In this document: positions 1-14,200 of the stretch, in pieces | Layout: every line of letters starts with the position of its first letter | Numbering within the stretch: position 1 is the stretch's first letter | DNA from: Ficedula albicollis | Taxonomy: Eukaryota > Chordata > Aves > Passeriformes > Muscicapidae | Assembly: GCF_000247815.1 (NCBI RefSeq) | Contig: NC_021700.1 | Location: 21,468,746 to 21,532,745, forward strand | Length of the DNA stretch: 64,000 bases | Reading direction: 5' to 3' | The notes under the pieces: model-generated | Told to the model about the DNA's origin: nothing | The model's database searches: none | The model's input: only the letters and a program-made list of their open reading frames with translations | Translations under genes and position numbers: made by a program

Positions 1-3000
1 AATGGAAGCCTACATTGATAAAATATTCCTGCCTATTGTGTAATACTCAATGCTGGCATATATACAAAAAATTGTTAGATAATCACAGCATTTACACTTC
101 CTTGAAGACTTCTTCTTTCCCATATCTCTTTTTAAACAAGTATTAAACTCACAATCCAAAGCAGACACCCCCCATATATTTGTTATACTAACAAACACTC
201 ATTAGAACGAAACCTTGCTGGCAGAGCCAAAGTAAACTTCATGAATACTGACATATTTAACATAATTGATATCAGCAACCAAAAGAATTAAATGGGTTTT
301 CTTCATACTCTTTAAAACAGGATATATTACACTAAGGGTCATACGTCCTCATGAGAATTACGTGCATGGAACTCATCAACTGTTATTCACTACAATGAAC
401 TGACACAGATAACAAGTCACAGACAAAACACAGCAAAGGGTAAGAGAATCATTTAATTAAAAAGTAGTCCATCTCTTGCACAAGGCATGGACTAACAAGG
501 GACATCCAAACAAGTTTTAAAAATAATCCTGGGAACCACATTCTTAATGAGGACAGTAGCAACATTTTTAAAGCTGACAGTTTTCTTGCTGATTCATTCT
601 ATAACATTCATGTTAGCAGCTGTTTTCTCATCAGTGGTTTAATTGATTAAAATAATTTTATTATTACATCCCACTTGTATTTAGTTTGGGTTTTCCCCTT
701 TCTCAGTTCTCATTAATGATGTCAGTCAAGTCGAAAACTTTGTTTTCTCCATTTCTATTAGTTGATCTAATTAAAGATATCACCTTTTCTACAAACCTTG
801 TCTAATTTATATCCCACAGTGTCAAAATTCATTTAAGGCCTCTCTCACCTGAGCTGTGTGTCTGTTTAATCTGAATGTACGCTGTTTAATCACAAAGTTA
901 GAAATATGTTCATGGAAATAGGTTGAGTTGCTGCTGTCATGATGCTCAGATGTAAACTCTGCTACATTGCTAACAGCATTCTTAATCAGAAGCTATGCAT
1001 TTTCACTTTAGTTTAAGAAAGTAAAACATTTAAAATACTTTTTTCTAGAAATAGAGATAATTACACCTCTAGACTAAAGTGTACTTCTCAAAGTACTTGG
1101 TAAAGCCAAGCTCTCTGATGAGCACTTTTGCTCAATGCTTGTTTGCAGGAACAGAAATGAGATGATGGACAACTTTTTCACTTCTGTGGCCTGTAAAGTC
1201 ACTATTTCCTTACTGATATGGAATAATGCTGTAGAATATACCTGCCGTATAAGGATGTATAAAAATATCCTTTGATGGAGGAAAACAGTAGATTAAATCT
1301 GTGAATTAAAACATAAAATAATTATTGTTTATATCTACCATGCCGTAGAACATAGGACAGATATAACTGAAAAAATACCTATTTTAGATTTTAAAAAAAT
1401 ACAACCATTCTTGTAAAAGGAAAATCTAAAATATTTATAATGTTTCTACAAGATTTTCAGTGATACTAGTGATAAAATGCAATTTTTAATATTTTGTTTG
1501 TTAAAAATATTAAAGGGAAAACACTTGAAAGAAAAGAACATTTCAGGACTTAGAACTATGTCATTGGCATTGCTTGTGTGAGGAGAAAAAAGACAAAAAA
1601 TAAGTAAAAAAGAACTAAAGACTTCATCAAGAAGAGAAAGGGGGAAGACAAAATTATTCTTTCTTAATTGAACTTAAAATTGAATTTCCAATGTAATGAA
1701 AGAAATCTGCAATTGCTCTAACAGATTCTGAAAAAAGTAATTATTTTTCCCAAAATGAAATAATCTTTTATAATGAACCATATTTTGCAGATGAAGAACA
1801 ATCAAAAGGATTTTTAAACTCTTCTAAAAATGTTCCAAAGTGGCTTTTCTAGAAATCAAAAACGTTTTTCTTAAGTACAATCTGTCAGTTTAGCTGGCCT
1901 AGAGACAGGATACTTCTTCTCACTGGACTGTTTGCATCTCCTTGCTTCAAAAGGATTTACCTTGTGATTCCAAATATGGTAGTCCATAAGAAATTAAATT
2001 TAAAATATCATTGAACCAACACTGAAGCCAAGAATTCACGCATTGTTAGCATTTATTTTTACATGACTGACATTATTCACAGAAAAAGACAAAGGAAAGG
2101 TAAAAAATATATGTGTGCATACACACAACTTTGCTGCTAAAGACTATTAAGAGATTTGTATTATCAGCATTAGCACTTTCAAAAAATTAATTGTCAAAAT
2201 AGAGGTAAGCCATAAAATGCAAAATAAATGCAATTCATCCTACTAGTAGAGAAGTCTGGTTTTATTTAATGATTGTGTGATGATGGGTCCTATAGAACTA
2301 GCATAACAGATTTTCTGTAGGTAAGGATTCCAGATCTGACTAGAAGTTGGTACAGCATTCTTTTAGGATTTTTATTGGGACACAAACATCCTCAACAGCA
2401 TTAATTGTTACCCTTCTAGGACCAAGAATTTAGCAAAGGTAGTCCAAAATATACTAATGGTGCTTAGGCAACATACTGAGCACATGGCTTATTTTAGGCA
2501 ACTTTGCAGCTGGCTCTGTCTGCCAACTTCATGTGTAACTATTTATCTTAACCTAGTCAGCAAAAGATTTTTGGTTATCCTGTCAGTGTCCTCGCAAAGT
2601 ATGGCTTCATTTCATTCCTTTGTCTTTGTTCTCACCAGCACAAGATTTATGTAGTGGCATCAGCTGTTAAAACAGACCCTTAGGCTAAGAGGCTGCAACA
2701 TAGCTTAAAAACAGTGTTAAGGAGATCGTCCAGGAGCAAAGCAGTCCAAATCAGGCAAGAGTAAAAGCACCTTAAGACCACATTTTTGTCTTTTCTCCTC
2801 CATATGAAATGCTGCTCCATGTCCCAAGTGTTCCTCACAATTCACCAGCTCTCCCATGCTAACCAAGGAACATAAATACAAACAAAAAAAGTCACAAAAA
2901 ATGGTTAAAAATAACTCTAAAATAACCATTTCTAGAACACAGCATATAAAAAACAGGTTGTGGTTTACCAAGATTTTCTATTGGTACTTGTATAATATTA

Positions 3001-5750
3001 CAGAACTAAGTAACACAATGCATTTACATTCATCACTTTGATTTTGCTATTTGAGAAACATAGCGACCAAATACAGAGAAAACTTATTTGCATGGTGAAT
3101 TTAGGCAGCGTATATTTGGGATAGTATTGAAGTTAGACTAAACAGAGGTTGTTTACTTCTCTTTAAGCATAGTAGATACACATTATGCATTTAGAAGTTA
3201 TAGCAACACACTTGTAAGACTTAATTGCCACTGAATTATACCAGTTTTGTGTTAATTTCACCACCATAAATGTGGCGTAATCCAGTTGTGAACCACGTAA
3301 ATTCAGAAAGTGTTACAGTAAGACATTTTGGCAAATATAAATTATGGGATAGTTAAAATAAACTTCAATACATACTTGTTAAAGAAAAAATTACTTACTG
3401 CCTCTTTGTGTCTTTCAGGTGGTTATTACTTCCACTAATTAGTACTTAATATTTATATTGCAATCATGCCTAGAAGTCCCACTTCAAATCAATTTGAAAT
3501 CCACCATTCAAGTCACTACCTGAGCATTTAATAAGCAGATGTGCTTACCCCAGAGGCCTTTCCATGTATTTCCTGGGAAAGTGGATACATGCAATCATAA
3601 CGAACAACAATATCAGGAATAGGGAAAAGCAGCAATTAAACCCTGTTACTCAGAAGAAACTATGTAGTAATTGTCCACACCACTTAACTGCTGAAAAAGA
3701 CAAACATTCAGGTGACTGTTTCACCAAATGTTCTTTCAATTTTAGCTGCGTGTTGTTTCAGCATTTATTAGTGCTCCTGTTTAAATATAAAAATAGAAAT
3801 TAAAATCAGAGGAGTTTGGGCTTGATGTCCAGCATGAAAGTGTGTATAAAGGATTTGTTTAAACATTCAGTGGGATCAGATGCATAGTCTCACTTGAAAG
3901 ACTCATTATGTAACTCTGTATTTTGTACTTTGTGCACTTAATCTGTAATTATTTGGTAACTGGGATACCAACTCTGGGAATTAATATTGCTGGGGACTCT
4001 GCTGGAGCTGTAATCTAAATACTGTCTTGATATTTATAGCACTTTTAGATCCCTAGGATAGCTCCTGGTATCTTCTTAATTTGTGTAGATAGTTACATCT
4101 TGTCTGTGCAAAATGACTTCAGTAGTTGTGCTCCAGCTAGCTGTAGTTTCAGCAGACTTTGGCTAGGCTTTTATTTTTGATAAAATAAAAAAAACGGTTT
4201 TGGCTAAAACTGTAAGTGAAGCAGCATCTTACATTGCAACTAATGTTAACAACTATGTGAGATTCACCATCTGGGCAACAGCTACTATAAATTCACACAC
4301 ACATCTATTACTCTCCTGCATTAATAAACGCATTGGGCAATTTGCAGTAAACATTTCCAAAGAATATTTTCACTCTCATTAAAAAAGTTATGATAATTCA
4401 CGTTAAAAAGTGCCTTGAAGAGTTCATGATGGAGAGCATCAATTGCAGAGAGCTATTCACATTGATTATTATAAGGATACGTTATTTAGTATACAACAGG
4501 AATGACCAATCAATTGCAAGAGATTAAAAAAAATCAGTAATTTTATTATAGCCCCAGTGTAGGGCACCATTGCACTATAGTGAGAAATTCTAAATCTGTT
4601 GTCAGTGGTGGTAAAGGTCTCTTGCTTGGCCTAAGTCCAAAGCTGACTCATTTGAAGAAAATATCTTTTCTGAACAGGAAGATCTAGAAGTGATTTAATG
4701 TTTTGGGAAATATCTGTGTATACACATACAATCCTCTTTTTAAATAAACTCTGATGACTATGTTTGATTTAGTTTAATTATTTAAATTTAGGTGTAGATG
4801 TCATCTCCAAAGCTCTGTGACGCTCTCTGTATGCTCTCTGAAGATGGAGAAAACTAAAGAAACTCAATATTATTATCCTAGAAGAAATGTATGCTTATTT
4901 TCTGTATCTGGATACTAGCTGGATACTTGAACATACAATTCCCACATACAGGCAAGAAGTTTAAAATAAATAGCAGTATTGTTAAACACAGTGGACTTTT
5001 ATAAAAATGTGATCATCTCTATGTTTTGTTGCTGAAGATTAATCCCTTTATTCAAAGCCCTCTAAGAAACTAGATGAAGCAAACAATGATCCTGAACAAG
5101 AAATATCAATCTGAGTTACTTTCAAGGACTGGTAGGGGTGTAAAGTCCAATGGCTCATATAACAAGCATTTCTTAGCATTTTGCCAATTTCTCAGCAAAC
5201 AGATTATCATTATAAAACACTATTCCATTTTATTTGGTGGCAGTCCCAGTAGAGTAGCCAGGGATTAAACTAGCGTGAAAACAAGACTACCTCTGTCCTT
5301 AGATCTGGTCTCTGCTGAGCACAATTAAGGAGCATAAGGTGAGCAGCATGTATAAATCCACCCTGCTGTCAGCTTCGTGTGCTGTGTTTTGGCTGAGCAG
5401 AACGCCAGGCTCCAGGACTGTTAAAATGGCATATTGCATACACAATAGGTTGTCAAATACCCATTTCAAACAATCCAGGAAATTAAAGAAGCTCACTGTT
5501 TCTGTTTGGGTCACAACTGTACTACTGCAATCCAAATCCAACCGATACCAAAGCCGTGTGACCTATGCGCTGCCTGCTTTTCAAACATGTATTTGTACAT
5601 GACTCCGTCAGTCAACACGAATTTTCAGTACTATTGTATTGCACTGACAGTGTTGAAATACTTGGAAGAGAAAGTACAGCAGGGTTCCAGGGTTTGCGTG
5701 AAACATTGTGACAGTGTGTGCTGCATTACTTTAATTGTTGTTGTTTGCAT
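1..5750. other. AT-rich intergenic DNA upstream of ERBIN, no gene seen
   Basis: This stretch holds only short open frames (under about 110 codons) without recognisable domains, codon bias or splice context. I see no CR1, LTR or RNA gene in it. Simple A- and T-rich tracts are common. In other vertebrates the gene before ERBIN is neurolysin (NLN), so this is probably NLN-ERBIN spacer; that is inferred from known gene order, because no NLN exon is visible. The last ~500 bases (5290-5750) become less AT-rich as the CpG island approaches and could include distal promoter sequence. Confidence 0.6.
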
Positions 5751-6285
5751 CCAAGTTCGATGTAGCGTACCCAAACCAAAGCGTGGGTGGAGGCTGTCAG
5801 TTTTTCCCTTGGGTGTGTTGGTTCCCTCAGACCCTTGGTAACTCCGAGTCAGGCACCACACGGTGCGGGAGCAGGGGTGGGATGGTCACGGCGGCGCAGC
5901 GGCCAGGGCCTGAACGATGGCGTCAGCCGGCGCCTCAGCGCTTCCCACAGACGGTGTGCAACCATTAGATTAGCAAGCTGAGCTGCTAACGAGGAAACTT
6001 CTATCATTCAGGGGGACTGAATTTGCCTGTCCGCTTGACGCTCCCCAACAGAAAACAAAGTAGGATAGGCCCACGCCGGGCAGCAGCGGGAGGAGCCATT
6101 TCGCGGCGGCGAGACACGGCCCCCGCCCTGCGCCGCTCCCGCCTGCCCCTGGTCCGCGCCAGCGCCCCTCGCTTCGCCTCGCCTCGCCCCGTTCCTGCAC
6201 AGCCCGCCCCCGCCGGGCCCCATTGGCCGCAGCGCCCGTCCCTCACGGCCTTCCCCTTGTTCGGCCCCCCGCCCGCTGCTGCCCG

Positions 6286-7557
<1,272 letters not shown>

Positions 7558-10500
7558 GTAAATAGGGAAGGCTTGGGATCAGCAGCAACAAAAACAACAG
7601 AAAAATCCTTCCTCTGGGAAGGGGGTGGAGAAAAAAGCGAGGAGTTCAGGCTTCGTTTTATATCCTGTTTTTGGCCTTTATATTTTGTCTCTGTTTTCCG
7701 CCTTGGCCTGCACAGTTCAGCTGCTTATTGTGTTTCTCCCTGTCTTGCCTGAACGTGTGAACCGAGGCGCTGGTTTCATGGAGGCAGGGAAAGAGTCTGT
7801 GAGACCGAAAGTTTTTAATCTCATCGGACACAGAAGTTTCTTTGTTCGGTCCGAGAAGGCATCGAGCTGAAGCTGCTCGACTGCGTAACTGCTGCCTCAG
7901 CTCCCTCCCTTGCAAAACGTTCGGTAACCCTGCGAGTACAATTAACTTACCGGGAAATGAGAAAGTCATGAAGGAGGTAATATCTTGTATTTAATCGAAA
8001 GATCTTGAGGCTTCGTGCTTATGTCTGCCTTGTTTTCTGGAATATCGATTAGTGGCTGGCCGGACTTCTTCGGGATCGCTGTTAAGTTTCTTTATAAAAA
8101 TATGCTTTATAAGTTAAGTTTCTTTATAAAAATATGTTCAGCCGTAAATGTCGCAGTTTTTCCACCTTCGATTGTTGCAGTCACCCGTCTTCTTCCCCTT
8201 TACCCTCTCTGTTCTCAAAGCGTCGAGTTGGACTGCCTGTTTTTCAGCTTGTGTAGCGGAGGTCTGTCCTGCATTTTGATCCTTGCAAAGTTCATTTTAA
8301 GAACCTTCATTTAAAACAAAGCACAGAACAAAACCAAAGCAGATGGCTAGTTGCCTGACTTGTTTGAACTGCTTGCTATTGAAGCTGTTAATGTGGCCTT
8401 GTTTGGTTTTGGTTTTGATGACCACTTTTCCCTTTCTAATTTTTGAAAGAACTTCTTTTTGAAGCTGTTGAAGGGGAAACTAAATGTGAAGTTTTGGTGT
8501 AAGATCTTGTATCTCAGGCGCTTGTTATACCAACTAAATAGATGCATGTTTATTTCACATGCGTCAAAGGCACAATTATAGGTTAGTCCTTTCGTGAAGG
8601 CAAGGAGTTTCTCACATTGTGAATGTCCAGAATGAGGTAGAAACCATAGCTCTGGAATGTTTGCTCTTGTTAGTCAAGCTCAGAAGCAACATGTTGGTCA
8701 GGTAGTACATGTATGCCTTGGTCTTGTCAGTGTCTGACATGTATTGGTGTTTGGGAGTCTTGGACAAAGTAATTTCTGTGCAAAATTTTTAACATTCCTG
8801 TGTAGGTGGTTCTTTAACATCATGGAATAATTTAGTGCTTTAAGAAAAAACAATCCAACTCCATCCGTTTGATATACTGTAAGGAAAAATGTTATGTAAA
8901 ATGTATGTAAATGCCTAAAGTGGGTGCAGTGGCTGATAACAAATAAATGATTTGACTTGCAATTTATAGACTTACCTTTCCAGGGAGCAGTAAGGGTTAT
9001 TCTTAGGCATCAGAAAGATCTGGACAAAATAAATGGCAGTGAACTTTGCTTTCCTTATGTGGCTGATGCTTGGCAGAAAGTCTGAATAGAGTAATCCTTT
9101 TACAAAAAGCCATCTCTTTCCAGACCAGTGTTTCAGTCCCAATAATGACTTGAGATTCTTGAGGGGAGGGTGAGGAGTTGTAGCCGTGCATGACAAATTT
9201 AGTTGTAAACCAGTATGTTCATAATCAAGGCAATTTTGTTTCTTTTCAGGCCTTTTGTGTTTCTCATGATGCACTTGATATTTTTCAATGCCATGTAGAA
9301 GAATAGTTCCTTGTAGTGGAGGCACAACTTTTTACGCTAGTGTTTTGTCACCATGGTAGCTATGGATAAGGCTCTTTTTAGTGATGAAAGTGTGATTCAA
9401 TACTGCTTGCAGCTCATGGTTATATCATTGAATGCCATTCATGTCATTAACATAGTTCGGGAGTAACATGAAGGGTTGTATTCTTTCTTGAGATCAATGA
9501 TCTCAACTAAAAATTGGTCTGACATTGATATTCTAATTATGAACAAAATTATTTAACCTTACACATGTGCTTGAAACAGCACTTTATAACTATGTGTTGA
9601 TGGCTTGGGGAAATGTTCTTTTGACTGGGCTGGTTCTTACTCATGAATTAAATTAAGCTCGAGTAAACATTGCTAATTTTAAGAAGGCAGCTTGCAGTCC
9701 AAGAGCTAGAAGTTGCAGTATATGGCATACTATGGGACGATTATCTTAAGATGATTATTATATTAGTAAAATATGAATAGATCTATGACTTTATATATAA
9801 GCTGCACAGTAGATAATGCTTAATGTAAACATAAAGCTCTATGGGGTATCAATTTGCACATCATGTTCATATAGAGTGGATGAGGGGGTTCTGTGGAAAA
9901 AATATTAATGATTGATATTTCTTAGCGTGCCAAGCTGGTGGTCTCAGGAAACAGTGTTATGATTTGTTCTCAGTGGAATTTGTTGAGAGTCTGTAGTCCC
10001 AGGCATTAAGAGCCATGTTTGGAAGATCAAAGCTAAGGAAAGGCGTGCACATATGTGACATACATTATACCTCACATGTTAGCAGTAGGTTCTAGAAATA
10101 GAAGGGGATGGGTGAAAATTCCTCAACTTGGCTTTCCTGTAGGGCTATAATGAATCACTGTCTGTCTGCTCTGCATTCTTGTTTTGTTTTTGTCCTTCCT
10201 GCTCCTAAGCAAAAAAGAAAATCTTTTCGGGAAAATGTTTTGTAAAGATCAGATAGTTATGTCATATCCTTCAGCTGATTCTCCCTGTAGAACAACCTGA
10301 TCTGCTGAAGAAGTCCCTGACATTTAATCCACATAGAGGAATTAGAAATCTAACCTTTTCCAAAGGAGTTACTAGTTGAGTTAGCAGAAGAGTTACTCAT
10401 ACAGATATGAAAATAGTAGACAGTATTCCTGTGTGAGCATGGAAATGTTCACAGTGACATTTAAAATAGATAGTTAAATGAAGATTATCTGGAAAATGAA

Positions 10501-10921
10501 GATTTATAAACATTGCTATTTTATCTGTCGGTTTTTGAGTAAGTACTGCAATGTGTCAAAGGACACTTTTCATATCATAATGAAAACATTGAAGATAGTT
10601 TGAGTAGTAAATAGTCTGTATTTAACCATGGATTTGGGCATTTTTTGGCGATCAATTTCATTTGTTGTAAAAGGGTTACTTCACTAAAATACAGCTTTCA
10701 CATTGAACTAAGAATACAGTGTTTGGGTGTTTAGGCAAATCAATAAAATGTAAGATTTCAAATTAAGGATGCTGATTTAGGAGGGATTTATATATCTCCT
10801 GTCTTATTAAAATGGAAAGATTTGTTATGCTGGAATCAATAGTATTTTTTTTATATAGTAATCTCAGGATAATTGGGCTTTTTCTGTTGCCTTGTCTTCA
10901 TTGTTGCCAGATGAAAAATCG
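7558..10921 (+). other. ERBIN: first part of the inferred ERBIN 5' UTR intron, no other gene seen
   Basis: Sequence composition falls from the CpG-rich shore to ordinary AT-rich intronic DNA by about 8300. A short direct repeat is present at 8081-8104 and 8113-8136 (24 bases, spaced 32 bases apart). Open frames on both strands are short and show no family signature. No transposable element could be recognised. Confidence 0.5.
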
Positions 10922-11213
10922 TTTGCACCTGGTGGGCTAATACAATGCTTATTCTTTGAAAACCACTGGTCTATGGAACTGCACAATGCTAATTCTTTAG
11001 GAAGAACTGGAAAGCCACCAGCTCAGTTGTGCCAACTTTGCCAGTTCCCAAGCAGTCAGCTATGACTTTGCACCTGGTGGGCTAATACAATGCTTATTCT
11101 TTGAAAACCACTGGTCTATGGAACTGCACAATGCTAATTCTTTAGGAAGAACTGGAAAGCCACCAGCTCAGTTGTGCCAACTTTACCAGTTCCCAAGCAG
11201 TCAGCTATGACTT
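10922..11213. repeat. tandem duplication of a 145-bp unit
   Basis: A 145-base unit beginning TTTGCACCTGGTGGGC occurs twice head to tail, starting at 10922 and at 11067, and the similarity ends at about 11213. I see one substitution between the copies (CTTTGCC versus CTTTACC near their 3' ends). The unit has no open frame and does not resemble an element I know. The near-identity suggests a recent event. Confidence 0.9.
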
Positions 11214-14200
11214 CAGGGTTGCTGATCACCAGGCACCACCAAAGAGACCCCTAGGACAGAAGAATACATACAGAAAGGGGAGGGAAAATATGTTAATGAT
11301 TTTGGGAAAATGGTTATCATATGTGTGTTTATTCCAGGAAATCAATGAATATGTGTGTAAAATATGGTATATAAATGGGTGCTTTATCTGTACTCAGCAT
11401 GCATGATATTTTGGAGGAGATATTCTCTCATACATCCAGCCTCATAAAGAATGCCTGCTTCTTAGTGCTACATTGGTAGTAAGGAGTTTTTTATTTTTAC
11501 TGATTTTCGGTAGCAGTTTTGGTGATCCCTATGGGACCTAGTCCTGAATTGCAATGGATCCAAAAGAGCATCGTTAGTCACCGTTCTTTTTAAGATACTT
11601 GTATCTCTGATGTTTAAATTTCGGTAAAGGTGTTTGAATTATTATTCTTTGTACTTTCCATAAAGGGGATACACAGAAGCATGATATTTCAACACTAGGT
11701 TGCAGTTCCACCGTCAAAAATACATTGTAACTTCACATAATTGAGAATCCCTTCCTCTTTCTTTGGTCTAAACAAAACCAAACTGAAGTATACTTAGATT
11801 GGAGAACATCAGCATTGCAGCTGTCCTGCCTAGGATAAAAAGTTAGAGGTTTAAAAGTAAAAGTTTAAATTAAAAAGTGTATTAGTTTGTTTCTGTTCCT
11901 GGGAGGAATTTGTAGATACTTGACGCTAAGTAATCACTATGCGTAGGAACAAACAGTGACCATTAAGCAGAGTCTGAGGACAAACTGAACAATCTTGGCT
12001 GCTGTGGAGGTCTTGGTAGTTTTAATAATGTCAGTAGGTAACTGAGCCTTGTAAGGCTCAATCTTATTAGATAAGGTGGTTTGTATAGGTTGGGGTATAA
12101 TTATCTTACTGTGATCTCATAGTGCTCAAGGGGCTACTTTTTGTGTCAGTTCTGGGGCCAGCTTTAGGAATGAAAGAAACTGAGAGGTGGTTTGGAGTAT
12201 TAGTTGAAGTGAAACATTTAAAATTTAAGTATTGATTTGGAATGGGTGGTACTTTCCTGTGAAACGGCCAGGGTTCTATTCTCCTTGCTGGAGAAAGCTC
12301 AAATCATAATGAATAAATCAATGTAAAATATTTGAAGTTCTGGTATTGTGTTAAAGGTAGATGGAGAAGAATATCTTGTTTTTTTGCAGTGATCTGGTTT
12401 GAGTTTTACTGCCGTCTTTGGAATCTTCTCACCGGTTTTCAGCTCTAAGTTGGCATGAGAGTTTCCTGCAACTACCGTGTAAGAGATTTAGTCTTCCCAG
12501 GCAGTTATGGAGGAGAGGTTTCCTATTCTTCCTTTGTCCTCTGTCCCATGATGTAGGGTATGTGATTAGTACATTTGCAGAAATTATTTCTTCAGCATTC
12601 TTTGCCCTCCTTGTCCTTGGAGTTTTTCAGTACATATCTTCCAAAACCTTCAGGTTTTAAGAAGCAGAAGAGAGGGCATAAGTGCTTTGAGCTACATCAG
12701 TGCATCTACAGAAACATCTGAAATGCAGCGCCAGATGATTGAATGTCATTCATAAGTTTGGTCATCCAGAATGGCTAGACATCATTATAAGCATTTGAAT
12801 GGTGGAAAAGGTTTCCAGACTTGTCTAGAAGACTTCTGATAGACTGCTAAGGTTTGACAACTGCTTTTCCCCCATGTGGCTGTTGTCTTCCTGGCATTAC
12901 TATTTTGTCTTACAGGTAACCCTGAAGATAGCATGGATTTTTATATTTGAAACTGGGTAACGGAGAACTTCTATTATTGGGAATTACAGGGTTTTTTTTT
13001 GTCTGTGAAGAGATGTTTAAAAACCTGCATGTGCTCCTGCATGCTTGTTAAAACAACAAAAAGCTTGGTTGCAGTACTATTTGCCAAGATTGAGGCCGGT
13101 ATTTTCAGTAAAATTAAATTGAAAAGTGTGTCAGCATAGCAGTCTAGATCTTTCATGACTTACATGCTTTGTAAATGCTTGCTTTCCATGCTTATGCTAC
13201 TGAGTGTGATATTTAGATGTTTAATCTATTTAGGTTCCACTTTGGCCTTTGAGATGGGTCTGCTTGAAGGAGGATTCAGTGAACGTGCAGACAGCAGATA
13301 ATGTTCACTGATCTCCTGCTGCTGGTATGTTAGCTTGCTGTGGCATGTTTGTCTGTGGTGGCCTGGAATGTGAGGTTGGTAGTTAGCTCCTTTTAGGAGA
13401 ACATACTCATTTTGGGTTACTTCTGGTCACAAAATCATATGTGGTGGTAACCCTGGAGCTCTGTTGATTATTTAATTTCTGAGCTGCTCTATATTTTTGA
13501 GGGATTGGCAGTAAAATTCATCACAGGGTGAAAATTCAAAAGTTCACTTCTTCCTTGTTCATTCAGTCTTTATACCGTTTATGTCTGTTATGCTGTAGTA
13601 AACTTATACAGGGTGGTTTATTCAAAGTAATAATGAGTTCTTTAAACCTCCTGGAGGAGTTACAGGCAAAAGGAACTGAGTGTGCAGTGCTAGAAAATGC
13701 TACTTGGAACAAAATACCCTTTTAGTTGTGTCTTTAGTGAAGTCACTGTTGTTGGTTCACATATAGGTGTCAGGAAACTGTTAAAAACAAAGTAACAAAT
13801 ATTAAGGACTAAGTAAGAAGAGGTGAAAAGGATGGAAATAGACATGTTTAATCATCTTTGAATGTGACAAGGGATTGGAACTCACAATTTGTTAATCTGT
13901 CTGGCTCTGATACTGAGGATTAGATCAGAACCACTGATAAGGGGGGAGAAAAAAAATCTTCAGTGCTTTACTATTTTACTGTAATATTGTTTATCTATAG
14001 TGCATCTCATTTGTGTTTTTTAGAAGAGTTTTGTTTTCCCAAACAACGTTTTGTGAGCGTGTGGGGTTTCTGTAGCTGTTAGACAATCCTGTTCTTCCAG
14101 CGTGGTATTTTTGATTTAGATATTAAGACTTCGTGTCTAGTAGCAAGTATTTCATGTAACTAAATGAAAATGTAAGTAATACAAGAATTAGAAAAGCAAG

